NCBI GenBank assembly: GCA_034008185.1
Contig: CM067091.1
Location: 10,333,799 to 10,397,798, forward strand
From: Gorsachius magnificus
Taxonomy: Eukaryota > Chordata > Aves > Pelecaniformes > Ardeidae
Length of the DNA: 64,000 nt
Reading direction: 5' to 3'
Part shown: in pieces, positions 48,101-59,876 of the stretch
How positions within the stretch are numbered: position 1 is the stretch's first letter
Layout: each line of letters starts with the position of its first letter
Translations under genes and position numbers: made by a program
Notes under the pieces: model-generated
Told to the model about the DNA's origin: nothing
The model's database searches: none
What the model saw: only the letters and a program-made list of their open reading frames with translations

Positions 48101-50375
48101 AGCAGAAAGCCAGGGTCCAGCCGCGTGTGGCATTCCTCCTGGTTTTGCAGTGCGGGGTTGCCTGCCTGCTCTTTTTTAGTCCCCTATATAGGACATAAAT
48201 ACAGTATAAAGAAATAGGAAGAGAGAAGCAAGATAGGTGCAGAAAGCCAGCCAAGCTTCCCGTTCCAGTGCTGGCCCTCATGGGAGCTTGGGGGAGAGCT
48301 GCAGGATTAGGGTCTCCAAAGCATGGAGGAGCAGCGATATGCTGTGTGACATATGGACAGCCCCAACAGGAGCTTTGATGTTGAACAGTGCTGTAGCTTG
48401 GCTGTTGGAAGATGTCTGGGGAGAGGGAACACGCGCCCAGGCTGGAGCATCATCTGGGCAGTGAATTTCAAGGGAACGTGGTCGTCTAAAACAATGGAGG
48501 AAGGTGCGGGGAGAACCGCAGCCCACACGAACTTACCTCTTGAGGTGATTTGATCTTGTCAAGGTCTTGCCTGAGCACCTACTGCTTCATTTCCATGCTT
48601 CAGAGCTTTTTACAAGGCAGGAAGGATGTATTCCCTGTAAAATCCTTGCCTGGCACGTGGAAGACTGTGCAGAGGGTGCCTGAGCACCCTCGGCTCGCCA
48701 CTGTGTTTGCAGAAGTGCACTTCACCATGGGGTGCTGTGGGGGACCTGTGGGGCGCCCAGAACAGTAATAGGAAGGTACAGCAGGCAGCTGGGCAGAGTA
48801 GGCCGCTGAGGAGCTGGTGTGGCTGGCTCCCTTCAGCAAGCTAGTCCTACCAGCTGTGAGTCCTGCTTGCCAGGATCCTACGCTTGGGGTTCGCATCGGT
48901 ACCTTTTCTGCTGTGCTCAGGGACAAATCTAGCTACTCCTTGGGAGCTGTACACTCGGTACCTGGTCCCACCAAGTACAGAAGGGGGTACCTGCTGCTCC
49001 AGAGCATCTCCTGGCTCTGCTTCATCCAAGTGCTTCTCATTCTCCTCAGTGGCTCTCTGCCTGCAGGCCGGGTGCAGGAGTGCGTGTTTCCTGGTCTAAT
49101 GGTGGTGTAGCAGCTGCACGTACAAATGGTGTCCTCGGTGCTCTGCTTATGTTGCCCAGCTCGTGTGTCAGTCACAGACTGCACTTGAGGGTGAGAGCAC
49201 AAGCGTGCATTTTGTTTGCTCAGAGCTAGATTTTCAGCAGATAGTGTTGAGCAAGCAAGAAACTGTATGCTCTGGTGTGGAGACGTGCTGTATGGTGGAA
49301 AGTTTGGAAAGGCGCTTTTGCTTTTGTGCCAGGGCCCTCCTCTCCTTCTGACATGCAACAGGAAGTAGGTACGGCTGTCTGCCTTTCCATCAGGTACGAT
49401 CTTGAAAGGCATCCTCAGCGGTGGCCCATCTGTGATGGCTTTGTCCTAGGCAGCCCCTGGGGCTGCTCTGGGCTGTCCGTGGTAGTAATGAAAGGCAGTC
49501 TGAGCACACAGTCTCTCCCCAGTGCTGTGGTCTCAAAATATTGTCTTCCTTTGTCTCTGCTAACATGAATAAGTTAATGTGCTACACGGGTGCTGGGCAG
49601 CACACCATAGCCAAGGCTCTGCACTCCATGGGCTCCAGCTCAGATGTCCTGCAAGTGCTGTGGCTAAGATGGACTAGCTCACACATCCCTGTTACTACTC
49701 TATGAGCTTTATTCCTTCTCCTTCATATGTTGACCTCCTCCCCCAAACTTGGCTAGAGTGTTTCTGAAACATGTTAAAAGTTCTCTTCTAGCCCTGAAGA
49801 TGCGTCTCTTTAGAGGTTGACTAGTCAGGGCCACTGCAGCTTCTCCTTGCCTTTGCTCTCAGTTCATTTTCAGCACCCCTTTTTCTCATCTGCCTGAAGA
49901 TCATCTTGAGATCTTCTCCCCTTTCTGAGGGAAAATAGAGGGGAACCACTCCACGGGGATGTGTGCTGATGGAGCTGTGTGTACAAATGAGATGGGTGCT
50001 GCCCCACAATGAGCTGTGGTTGCTTTCACGGAGTGCTTGCATGTATTTGTGCTTGCAGGACTAGTGTTTGGGGCTGCGTGGCAGGAGCACACGAGCTACA
50101 CGTTAGCGGGCCTCAGCCTCTGAACTGGGAAAATCAGTCCTCCGGCTGCAGAGGAGAGAGCTCGGCCACTCTTGTGGGAAGGCTGGTAGAAGGGGAAGTG
50201 CACACGGTCACTGCTTGGTCTTGGGTTGGTGTTGGCTCAGATGTGGAATTTCTGATAATATTTTTGGCTTGTGCACAGATGCTGCAACTCCTGGAGGAGC
50301 CCAGGCAGGAGTGATGGGGAATACTGGCATGATGTGGGCTTGGTCTGGTGTAGAGATGTCTTGCACCTTCAGAAC

Positions 50376-50418
50376 AATAAAAATAAATCCAAGGGGGGGG
50401 GTGGGGTGAGGGGGGTGG
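50376..50418 (+). promoter_or_regulatory. Intronic polyadenylation-like signal with G-rich pause tract
   Basis: Two adjoining AATAAA hexamers (50,376-50,387) are followed within six bases by a nine-G run, then GTGGGGTGAGGGGGGTGG. A hexamer plus a downstream G/GT-rich element is the layout of a poly(A) site with a G-rich pause element. The G runs also meet the simple G-quadruplex pattern on the sense strand. Confidence 0.4.
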
Positions 50419-53400
50419 TAGTAACCTGATGTGCCCCAAATTGTGTAACTGAAAACATCATTGCTAGCAGCAGATGCTTGTAGAGGCTGTGCCACAGCGA
50501 GTTGGTCTGCTCATGTAGAAGGACAAAACGCAGCTTTCAGCACTGCTCTGCGTGTCTCCTGAAATGCAACAAGACAGCTCCCGAGTGCATGGTCAGCCTG
50601 CCAGCGCGACGCGGACCGCTTGTGGGCAGTGCCCGGCGCTGGGAGGGTCAGAGGGGGTAGCACCACAACATCATGACGGAGGACTCGCCTTTGGCTGCGG
50701 GCAGCCGAAAGTGCTGGTGACTGCCTGGTGCTGGGGGTGTTGCAGGCTGGCAGCGCTGGTGTGGGACGTGCATCAATTATCTTGGGTTAAAAAGGCATAA
50801 AAACTTGAGCATGGTGAATAAAAACTCCCCACTTGTGACAGTGACAATAAAGCTGAATCTAGCAGCCTGGAGCGCTTGCGAGTGTTGATCTCCATATGAA
50901 AAACATAAGCTCATTTAGGAAATTGGGCTGTCTTGTTTGAGATTAGAGTTTCTCTTTAATCTGCAAATACTTAATTAGCATGGAAATGGCTAGTTAAATG
51001 GGGCTCTCAATGTATATATCTGTGTGCCAGTGTGGTGGTGCTCCCTAGCAGGTGGGTGTTTCCCTTCAGGATGCTGGACAAGCTCCTGGCTCTGAGGCCA
51101 GGCAAGATGCTCTGGATGCAGCAGACAAAAGCAGACCACAGCACTGTGCAGATGTGAACGTGTCCCTTCCCTCCTCTGCAGCTTGTCCCTTAAGAGGTAA
51201 TGGCAGGACATGCTTGCTCCACAGGATTATGAACAGTACGATGTGTTAAATGCCCCAGGTTCCCTGGTGTCTGGATTCACAACTGGCCGCAGTGACTCTG
51301 GCCCCTGGCCAGCACAGAGTTGTGCAGCCTTCCACAGCCCAGGATGGTGCGTCATCCCAGGAGCTGCAGCAGGGCCCTGCAAGGACCAGGGGTTCTGCCA
51401 TCCTCATGGGGTGGCCTCTCACTGCGGCTGGCTCTTTGCAGACAGGAGACCACGTGCTCCCTCCTGACACATGCAATGACTTTGCTGGACCTCTCCTTGC
51501 CCTCAAATGACTTTGCATATGGTCAGAGTACGTCTCTGTTAAACTGTCTCCTCTGGGTCTAACTGGTATCCCAGCCTTGTTTTATCAAGACAGATGCACA
51601 GACTGGCTTCAGTGCTATGAAAGTACATGGGTGTACGGTGGGGGTGATACTATTGTGTGCCTGTCGCCAGCTGGAACAAGAGGACGGAGCGCAGGGAAGA
51701 CCTGTCTGCTGGTGGTTTGGGACCGCTGCTGAGCGTGGGACTGCCCTGCCTTAGGGCTCACTGAGCCAAGCAGCTGGGTTCTGCCAGTGATGGGATGTGA
51801 ACAGAGTGGGTGACACCCATGTAGAGCTTGGCACGTTCAAGCTGGTGCATGTGGGGACAGGCAGAAGGAGGAAGACCTGTAGATGTTCCCTCCTGGCTCA
51901 TTGAGAGGAGGGAGCTGGGTGGGAAGGGGGTCTGCCCACTCTGTTTCTGCCTGTAGCTTGCTGGCTGTGGCCTGTGCTGAATGCTTTTGGGGCACAGTCT
52001 GTCCTGGGCTGTGGCCTGCGGTGAGGCCTCTGGGGCACTTTCCTGGCCAAGGGCCAGAGTGGCTCCATTTGTGGCTCTGGGCAGCCCTTGCTGCCTAGAG
52101 GAGGGGGCACATGGCCTATTAGCTGCCTCCTGCCGGTAACAGAGCAGGTGCTGTGCAAGACACCTCCCCAGGTTTGGCTGTGTCTCAGTCTCCCACAGTT
52201 CACCCGTGGGTGTGAATCTGAGCAGAAACAAAGTTATGCGCTGAGAAGTGACCGCTCTGCTTCGATCACAGAGAAGCCTCCTCCTGTGCACTGCTCTCCC
52301 ATGTCCTTTCTTGAACCTGTGCCCTTGTCCCCTCTGGTCCCAGTGCTCATTCAGAGCGTGCTGGAGGGCTGGCCAAGAGCTCCTTCTCCATTGCTGTGTG
52401 CCAGTGCTGCCGGCTTGGCTAGCCCAGTGGCTGGGCTTCTGCCGTGCCTCTTGCAAACCCCTAAAGCCAGGGGTGGTCTGCAGCCTGCTGCACTCAGGGA
52501 ACTGCAAAAGTCCTTCCCTGATAGTAACTTTAACCTGGTAAAAGTTGTTCGTGAGCCATGCGTGTGCAGGTGAGTCCTTGTGCAAACAGGTATTAGGAAT
52601 GGGCAGCCTACCTTGCCCCAGCCTGGTCCAGAGGTGCCCCGGGAAGGAGAATGGTAGGCTGCAGGCAGAGGGCTGCTTTGGCAGCAGGATCCCAGCTCTC
52701 CTTTCTGCTGGGGAGCCTAGGAACATCCCTGCTCTGTACAGCCACTCCTGGGAGCCCTGGACCTGTGGCATATGCTAGCTGCTTGCTTGCTGTCCCAGTG
52801 AAGAGACTGCGCCTGGCTTCCTGCTGCTAGAGATGAGGCTCCCGAAGCAAGGCATGGCTGCTCTAAAGCTCATTCCTTTGGGTGGCTTGCTTGTAGGACT
52901 GGCTGCCCTTCCCTGCCTGCAGGCATCGTCCTGCTGGCCCAGCGTCACGTGCTCTGAATCCTACCTTAGCCCGATTATTCGGTGCCTGTGAAGTAATGGG
53001 CAGAATGGTGCTGAACCAGCAGCTGATGGGAGCAGAGGTGAGGGCTGTGGGACTGAGCCACCAAGGCTGATGGTAGCAGGGTCCAGCAGCCCTTGCCCGG
53101 GCTCTGGAGAGGCGGCAGGGTTGGGCCACTTGCTCACTGTGGCACCAAGCTTCCCGGCATCCTTTGGCCCTCTTCTTCAGCTGCTGGCAACTGCCTGTGT
53201 TACCACCGTACAGAAGGTGGTGAGCATGCAGGCCACTAAATGTGATCCACAGTGTATGATGTGTGCTTTATTTTAATAAAAAAAAAGCCCTGAAAAACAA
53301 AAGCTGAGTGATAAGAGCGAGCTCTTGTAGGCCATGCCATGAGAGACTTCCAGCCTGGGCTAGCCCAGTGCTGAGGAACTTATAGCAAGGTATTTATCTT

Positions 53401-55340
53401 GGCTTTCGCTTGCCAGAAGTGGTGCTGAGCTGCTGCCTTGCAGACAACATCTGAGCCTTTCTCCTTCCCTGACATCTTCTGGGTCTCAGTGAAACAGCCT
53501 GTGTGCTCACTGCAGGGCCCTGGCTCTGCTGGGGTGGGGGCAGAGGGCTACAGATGCCCTCAGGTTTCTCTGGGCTGGCTTTGGCCCTGCCCTGGGATCG
53601 GAGAGCTGCTCTGGTGAGATGCAGTGGCTCCTGGAGGGGTGGGGATGAAAGCTGCCAACGTCCTGCTCTCCTGCCGTGGGAGAGGATAGTGCTGCTGGAT
53701 CCCATCCTGGTGGTATCCCTGCGGCTGTGTCGGCAGGAGGCTGCTGGAGGCATGCACCAGCACCTTAGGGCCGTAATGCCGGGTGCCAGGGCTCAGCCTG
53801 CAGGCCTGGAAGTTGTTCGTGTTGTGTGAGCTCTGTTCTGGGGCTCACTTGCAAAACCCCTCGATACCTGCCAAGTGACAAGCAGGGCACTTAGTTAAGT
53901 GTCAGGGAGCAAATCCTCAGGGCAAGGAGTTGATGGGAAGAGCTCCCTGAGCACAGAGGGGACCCCATGGCTTGCCAGGGCTCTAGGGAAGGGGCACCTT
54001 GAGGGAGCTCACAGCCTTTTGATGATGGTAAGAAAACAGAGAGCAGGAAGAGAGTACTGGTGCCTGCAAGGGCTGGAAGGCCCAGGATCTGTCTTCTGGG
54101 TTACTCCAGAAGAAAATCTGTGAGTGAAAGGCTGGGAAGCAGAGCCAGGACAACAGCATCTCCTGCCCTGTGAGCTGAGAGGGATTGGATGGCCGGACCT
54201 GGTGCGTGAAGGCCAATGTGCTGGTGTGCTGCTGGTGAGGAGGGGTAAGCTGAGCACCTTGGAGTCTCCTGCAGCCCAGAGGCCTCTGAAAGCTGAACTG
54301 AACCCTGTAGATCTCTAACACTTCTGGCTCTGAGCAAACCCTTGGGATGGGGCTGCTCTCTGCTGGAGCCTGGCAGGATTGTTCTGAGCTGCAACGGCTG
54401 CTCCGTCTGAAATTTCCATCTGGTCCTTCCTGGAGAGCACAACTGCTACAGCTGCAGGCATCTTCCAGCCTGATTTAGCCCCTTGTCCTCCAGGCCCTTC
54501 TGGGGCACGTTTGGAGGAGTACAGGAGGGGCTGGCAGGCTTAGTCTTGAGAAAGAAGTTCTGTGTCATCCTGTCCACAAATGCCATCAAACTCCTCCCCA
54601 CTCAGCTTGTGGCATCGAGTCCCTTGCCTTACTGCCACCATGCTTGACTTACACGTGGAATATGCTGGCCTGGCCTGTGCCGCGTAGCTGGGATCAGAGT
54701 TAGAAACCTTTGCCTCTTCTCCTTGGTGTGGTGGCTGTGAGCCATGGACCAGCATTGACATGCAGAATTGGTCCCCTCTTGCTCTGGCCTGAGCACTGCC
54801 CACCTGTAGGACCCATTGGGCTCCCCTTTGGGAAGAGGGGTGCTGGGTCAGGGGATAAATGGCTGTCGGTTTCGGCAAGGTCTGGGCCTAGCAGGGTGCT
54901 CCTGCCCAGGAGGGGAGACATGATGGGGGTGCAGGGGGGTTGCCGGGCCTTGCCTGCAGGCTGGCGGTGGCACAAGCTGCGCCCTGCGCCAGGTGAGTCT
55001 GGTGGCTGCAGCAGCCAGGGAGGCTCTCATGTCACGTGGCTCGTGGAGCGGGGTTTTCATGGTCTGGGAGGGAAATGAGAGGCCAGCGTTTGTGGGGTTT
55101 GTGTCTAAAACACTTGCCAAATGCTTCTGGGCTCTTTGGTGCCTGTTGCTGGCACTGTGAGAGCAGACAAGTGCTGAGGGTTGGCTCCCCAAAAAACATC
55201 TACTGCCTGGAGCAGGGGGCACTGGGCAAAGCCCAACAGCTCTGGCGAGTGTACTGTGTCTGGGGCAGCTATGGGGAGGGCACGGGGCTGTAACCTCACA
55301 CTGTCCCCTTGACCGTCACAGCTGGCGAGCGTGTTCACCC

Positions 55341-56706
55341 TAGAATCATAGAATCACTTTGGTTGGAAAAGACCTTCAAGATCATCGAGTCCAACCTTTA
55401 ACCTAACCCTGCCATCCCACCACTAAACCATGTCCTTAAGCACCTCATCTACCCTTCTTTTAAATACCTCCAGGGATGAGGACTCTACCACCTCCCTGGG
55501 CAGCCCATTCCAGAGCCTGACAACCCTCTCGGTAAAGAAGTTTTTCCTAATGTCTAGCCTAAACCTGCCCTGGTGCAGCTTCAAACCATTCCCCCTCGTC
55601 CTATCATCTGTTACCAGGGAGAAGAGACCAACCCCCACCTCACTACAGCCTCCTTTCAGGTAGTTGTAGAGGGCGATCAGGTCTCCCCTCAGCCTCCTCT
55701 TCTCCAGACTAAATAACCCCAGTTCCCTCAGCCGCTCCTCGTATGACTTGTGTTCCAGACCCCTCACCAGCTTGGTTGCTCTCCTCTGGACATGTTCCAG
55801 CAATGCAACATCTTTCTTGTAGCGAGGGGCCCAAAACTGAACACAGTATTCGAGGTGCGGCCTCACCAGCACCGAGTACAGGGGCACGATGACTTCCCTA
55901 CTCCTGCTGGTCACACTATTCCTGATACAGGCCAGGATGCCATTGGCCTTCTTGGCCACCTGGGCACACTGCTGGCTCATATTCAGCCGGCTGTCAATCA
56001 GTACCCCCAGGTCTTTTTCCACCAGGCAGCTTTCCAGCCACTCTTCCCCAAGCCTGTAGCGCTGCATGGGGTTGTTGTGACCAAAGAGCAGGACCTGGCC
56101 CTTGGCCTTATTGAACCTCATACAGTTGGCCTCGGCCCATCGATCCAGCCTGTCCAGGTCTCTCTGCAGAGCCCTCCTCCCCTCAAGCAGATCAACACTC
56201 CCACCCAGTTTGGTGTCATCTGCAAATTTACTGAGGGCACACTCAATCCCCTTGTCCAGGTCATTGATAAAGATATTAAACAAGACTGGCCCTAGAACTG
56301 AGCCCTGGGGGACACCGCTTGTGACTGGCTGCCAACTGGATTTAGCTCCATTCACCACGACTCTCTGGGCTCGGCCATCCAGCCAGTTTTTAACCCAGCA
56401 AAGAGTACATCCACCTAGGCCATGAACTGCCAGCTCCTCCAGGAGAATGCTCTGGGAGACTGTGTCAAAGGCTTTGCTGAAGTCCAGGTAGACAACGTCC
56501 ACAGCCTTTCCCTCATCTACCAGGCGGGTCACCTGGTCGTAGAAGGAAATCAGGTTGGTTAGGCAAGACCTGCCTTTCATGAACCCATGCTGACTGGGCC
56601 TGATCCCCTGATTGTCCTCCATGTGCCTGGTGAGCACACTCAAGATGAACCTCTCCATAATCTTCCCTGGTACTGAGGTCAGGCTGACAGGTCTGTAGTT
56701 CCCTGG
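55341..56706 (-). mobile_element. CR1 LINE, young 5'-truncated copy
   Basis: The left end is a CR1 tail in reverse (TAGAATCATAGAATCAC). About 1.37 kb of the element is present, ending near 56,706 where the minus-strand frame changes from CR1 sequence (PGNYRPVSL) to unrelated host-derived sequence. Within it the reverse-transcriptase frame has no stop or frameshift. It is truncated at the 5' end, so the untranslated leader, ORF1 and the endonuclease are absent. It lies antisense in CHD6 intron 1 and is the least decayed CR1 in the window. Confidence 0.95.
55423..56706 (-). pseudogene. CR1 ORF2 reverse transcriptase, N-terminally truncated
   Basis: This is the C-terminal 427 residues of the CR1 ORF2 polyprotein, which in a full element combines an apurinic-like endonuclease with a non-LTR reverse transcriptase and copies its RNA at a nicked chromosomal site. 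Fingers/palm motifs are visible: NYRPVSLTS at the start, catalytic motif A in [12 protein letters not shown], motif B as [11 protein letters not shown] and motif C as FADD, followed by the C-terminal thumb and tail region. All three metal-binding aspartates are present. The endonuclease half is missing, so the copy cannot retrotranspose by itself. The open frame extends upstream to 57,144 through 146 codons that do not resemble CR1 and are probably host DNA read by chance. I see no promoter of its own. Low decay suggests a recent insertion. Confidence 0.93.
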
Positions 56707-57889
56707 CGAGCTGCAGCCATGCCCCATCCACCTGGGATCGGTGCTGTTTCCGATGCTGATCCCATGTGTGGTGGGTCTGCTCCTGGCCTTCCTACCAACA
56801 CAGCAGTGGCAGGAGGGAAGCAATGAGCCTGGCTTTCTCCCACGTCTGGTGGTGTCCAACCTACATGTGATCCCCAGGGAAATCGGGCCTGGGCAGTGCG
56901 TGCCTGCTTGCCAGCCGGCCCCATCCTGAGGGTGCGTGGCAGTCTCTGCGTTTGGGGGCAGCTTCTCAGGCAGTGCCTGCAGGCAGCTGTGGCTGTTGGG
57001 GAGAGACTGGCTAAAAGTGCTGCTGGCCAAGGCAGACCACAGCCACCGGGTGCAGGGTGCTGAGCCATGGTGCAGGGAGCCTGGGGGAACAGTCTTGGCC
57101 CCGGAGAGCTGCCGGGGTGCTACATCGCCCCACAGATCCCTCATTGGTCCCCTCCTTTGGCATGGGACAGTGTGGGGACCTGGTCACACAGGCAGTTCTG
57201 GACTTGCAACTGCAGCCCCTCCATCCAGGCCTGCTCTGGGGGGGTTGCTTGAGAATTGCCTCTGCCTGCAGTCCCCCCATCCTGCGCTGCAGGGGCACGG
57301 GCCTGAGGAGGCAGCCGGCCCGCTGGCCCTGCCCCAGCACTGCTCTGAGGGCTGCTGCGGTGGGCTGGGGAGATGGTGTCTGCCAGCATGTCTCTTCCCC
57401 CTGCTTGCTTGCCCTGACCTCATCCCCCTAGCAGGTCTCCCTCCATAGTAGGGCTCGCAGCCCACCTCAAGCTCCTGCATCCTCTCCATGTCTCTTGCTG
57501 CTTCCTTCTGCTTCTGCAGGGTTGGCAGCATCCAACATGTCTCTCAGGGGTGTCTGGGGTGGGTTTGGGGCTCTGGTGAGGTGGAGTCCATCCCCGCTAG
57601 CACCAGCTGTGCCACTGCATGCTGGGACTGCAACTGCAAGGTTGGTCCTGCCAGATGGGGTTCCAGTAGCACCGAGCTGCCGGGAGGTGTGTGGTCGGGC
57701 TCCTTGCTGTGGCTCAGCAGAGCAGATGTCCCCAAGCTTGTCCCTGAGAGCGTTTCACTCCTGCAGCTTTGTTGCTCTGAGCGGCACTGGAGTTGGCTCG
57801 GCCTCCTGGAGGGGTGATGTGGAAGAATGGAGCACCTCAGGTTCACCAGTCTCTTTACTGTGAATTTTTTTTTGTGTTGTGTCTTGCAG

Positions 57890-57945
57890 AAATAACATTC
57901 ATCCCAGATTTGATGATAATGAAAATACAGAAAAAAGAAAAGCAG
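57890..57945 (+). other. CHD6: CHD6 exon 2 (contains the start codon)
   Basis: A 56-bp exon lies between a T-rich acceptor (TTGTGTTGTGTCTTGCAG, ending 57,889) and the donor GTTTGTGA at 57,946. The donor is weaker than consensus, lacking the A at position +3. The first 23 bases are 5' UTR and the last 33 are coding. The exon ends in phase 0 after a CAG codon, matching the position where human CHD6 continues with LSNLK as I recall it. The following exon was not found before the end of the window. Confidence 0.75.
57913..57945 (+). CDS. CHD6: CHD6, N-terminal 11 codons (partial)
   Basis: CHD6 is a large nuclear ATP-dependent chromatin remodeller of the CHD subfamily that includes CHD7, CHD8 and CHD9. 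It has paired chromodomains and an SNF2-type helicase motor. Here only the first coding segment is visible, MIMKIQKKEKQ. It agrees at 10 of 11 positions with the human N-terminus as I remember it, MKMKIQKKEKQ. Two ATGs compete (57,913 and 57,919). The first gives the family length, while the second has the better context (A at -3 and at +4). No ATG precedes them in the exon. The segment is lysine-rich and disordered. The chromodomains and helicase lie beyond the right edge. The identification depends on a short match but is supported by the CpG promoter, the acceptor and the phase-0 donor. A chance match is the main alternative. Confidence 0.75.
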
Positions 57946-58544
57946 GTTTGTGACCCTCTCTCCTTCTCCCAACTCAGCTGGCAAGGCCCGGGAACCATGT
58001 CCTGTGTGTGAATTGTTCCCGTTGATGTGTGGTGGGAACGGGGCCGGGGACAGGGGGGCTTGCCTTCCCAGACAGGGCTGCAGCTCAGCACGTTGAAATT
58101 TGACCCGAACTGCAGCCTAGATCCGATGAGTCTGGTGTGGACAATTGAACAAGGTGGGGTTTCTCTTCTGTAATGAAAATGCTTTTGATTTGGTTCTGTT
58201 CCCTGTAGAGGAGCAACCCTTCTTTTCCCTCAAAGTCCCTAGTATTGATTCTTGTTTGAATCTTATCTTTGCATTCTATCTTTGAATATTACAAAACCAC
58301 ATTTGCTGTGATTACTGCTAATAACATGATGCTCCAGGACTAACACCAGTGGGGAGGTTAGGGAAGAGCACATCTGTGGGGCTGTGAGAGTTTGGCCAGG
58401 GAATCTTCCCTTGCTCAGAAATAATCCCATCCCACCAAGCTGCCATTTCTGAATTGCCGCATTGGATCATAACTACCTGCTGCTCCTGGAGGAAATTTAT
58501 GAGCCAGTGGTCTTTGTATTAACCATGTGCAGAGGAAGAACCAG

Positions 58545-58660
58545 GCCATTGGCGCTCCGATAAGGGGAGAGGACCTGTTACATGCGTGGAGATTCGCTCT
58601 GCCTGCCGGGGTGAAATATGGCTGGAGGTATAAAACAAACTGGTCCAGCCTGAACTGATT
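58545..58660 (+). promoter_or_regulatory. Candidate internal TATA promoter in intron 2
   Basis: TATAAAAC lies at 58,629-58,636. An inverted CCAAT box (ATTGG) is at 58,548-58,552 and GATAAG at 58,559-58,564, so the order and spacing are those of a tissue-restricted promoter. Transcription would start near 58,660. Confidence 0.4.
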
Positions 58661-58908
58661 TGTGTCTGTGCTGCTTTCAATGGGAAACCATAAAATTGAA
58701 CACTGAGCTAAGGGATAAATCTGTTGGAGAGCATGAGCTGGTGCCATTTCTAGCCAGCTCTGAAGCAGCGTCTTCGTGCTGCTCAGGGCAGCTGCAGATT
58801 GCGCCATCATGGCAGGTTAATGAGGAGGAGGAAGGGAGGGAAGGGTTTGGAGAAGGCGAGTGTGCTGTTACAAGCTTGCAGCAAGCCAAACGCTGCGGAT
58901 ATATGAAG
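58660..58908 (+). other. Candidate alternative first exon
   Basis: Downstream of the TATA box, about 250 bp end at GGATATATGAAG followed by a strong donor, GTGAGT, at 58,909. The first ATG (58,679) opens only an eight-codon frame. A longer frame across the exon has no recognised domain and would begin at a non-ATG codon. If used, this exon would probably be untranslated and lead to a CHD6 form starting at a later ATG, or to a non-coding RNA. Confidence 0.35.
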
Positions 58909-59876
58909 GTGAGTGTGCAGAGCACCGATACAGTAGGAAGTAGAGAGTTTATCAGTGTGTCCTGAAGATGCTGTGAGGAAGCAGAGCCAGCCTCTGGGCG
59001 AGGAGGAGGGGAGTGCGGCAGGTCTTGCATACCAGGGTGGGGGGAAGGCCTGGAGGAGAGCAGGGTGCTTTGGGGCACAGGTGCGTGGTCTCTCTCCTCT
59101 GGTAGTGAAGCCCAGGTAAGAAATTCCCACCGCTCCATTGGACTAATATATCAGGTTTGGCTGCTCTGGGAATGGGATTGCTGAAATGACGTGGGTTTTA
59201 AGCACAGTGACACCATCCTCCCCCATCATGTGGAGATTTTAGAGGGCTCAGCTGCTGAAGTGTTTTGTGTACCTGCCCCTGCAGATGAACTCTGGGAGGG
59301 AGATAAAGGCATGCTGGTGTGAGCAAGGAGGGGTAGGGGCCAAGCTGCTCATCTCCTGAGCTCTCCGAACTGGCAGCAGTGTAGGACAATCCTTGCAGCA
59401 TGTCATGGAGCGGGCTGCAGCGTTCCTGGGTCACCAGCCCTGCAAGGGCTGTGCTGGGGTGTCTCCAGAAGGGTCTGGACAGCAGTCGGAAATGCTACTG
59501 TGAGTTCAGTGTTTGGAAGAAAGCCTGGCCAAGCAGGGCTCCTGGGGGTACTACAGGTTCCTGATTGATGTAGTGAAGGGGGTGGCTGCTCCCCAAGGTG
59601 GGGAGCCTGCTGAGTGGCATTGGAGGCAAAACTAGCAAGAGGTTCCATTCCACGTCCCCCTGGACACCTGAGCCCAGGAGCTTCCACACCTTGTAAATAG
59701 ACTCATGGCTGTTGCCTTCAAAAGTCCATTGAGCAGTCTCTCTGGGGAAGAGGAGATGCTCATGTGCTTCCCAAGGCTCTCAAGGGCCACGCGTTTCTGT
59801 ATGTGTCTCCCTGCCAGCCTCTCGCCTGCAGAAGCTCCATCTTGGTTGTCGTGTAGGTGTAGATTCAGGCCCATGG

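Larger units (their letters stand above)
26097..57889 (+). other. CHD6: CHD6 intron 1
   Basis: An intron of about 31.8 kb between the donor GTAAGT at 26,097 and the acceptor TTGTGTTGTGTCTTGCAG ending at 57,889. The body is T/G-rich on the plus strand with many pyrimidine tracts, as usual for a transcribed vertebrate intron. It contains two CR1 copies, a degenerate tandem array and several AT-rich islands (about 31.5-32.2, 46.6-47.0 and 50.8-51.0 kb). I found no additional coding exon. The many open frames have no recognisable domain. The extent depends on the exon 1 choice. Confidence 0.6.

Noticed and set aside
56707..57144. N-terminal 146 codons of the long minus-strand frame as part of the CR1 protein
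   Set aside because: The translation does not resemble CR1 and changes abruptly at PGNYRPVSL. It is host DNA read in frame by chance.
58660..58965. Protein encoded by the frame over the candidate alternative exon
   Set aside because: The frame opens at a TTG rather than an ATG and has no recognised domain. The exon, if real, is more likely untranslated.
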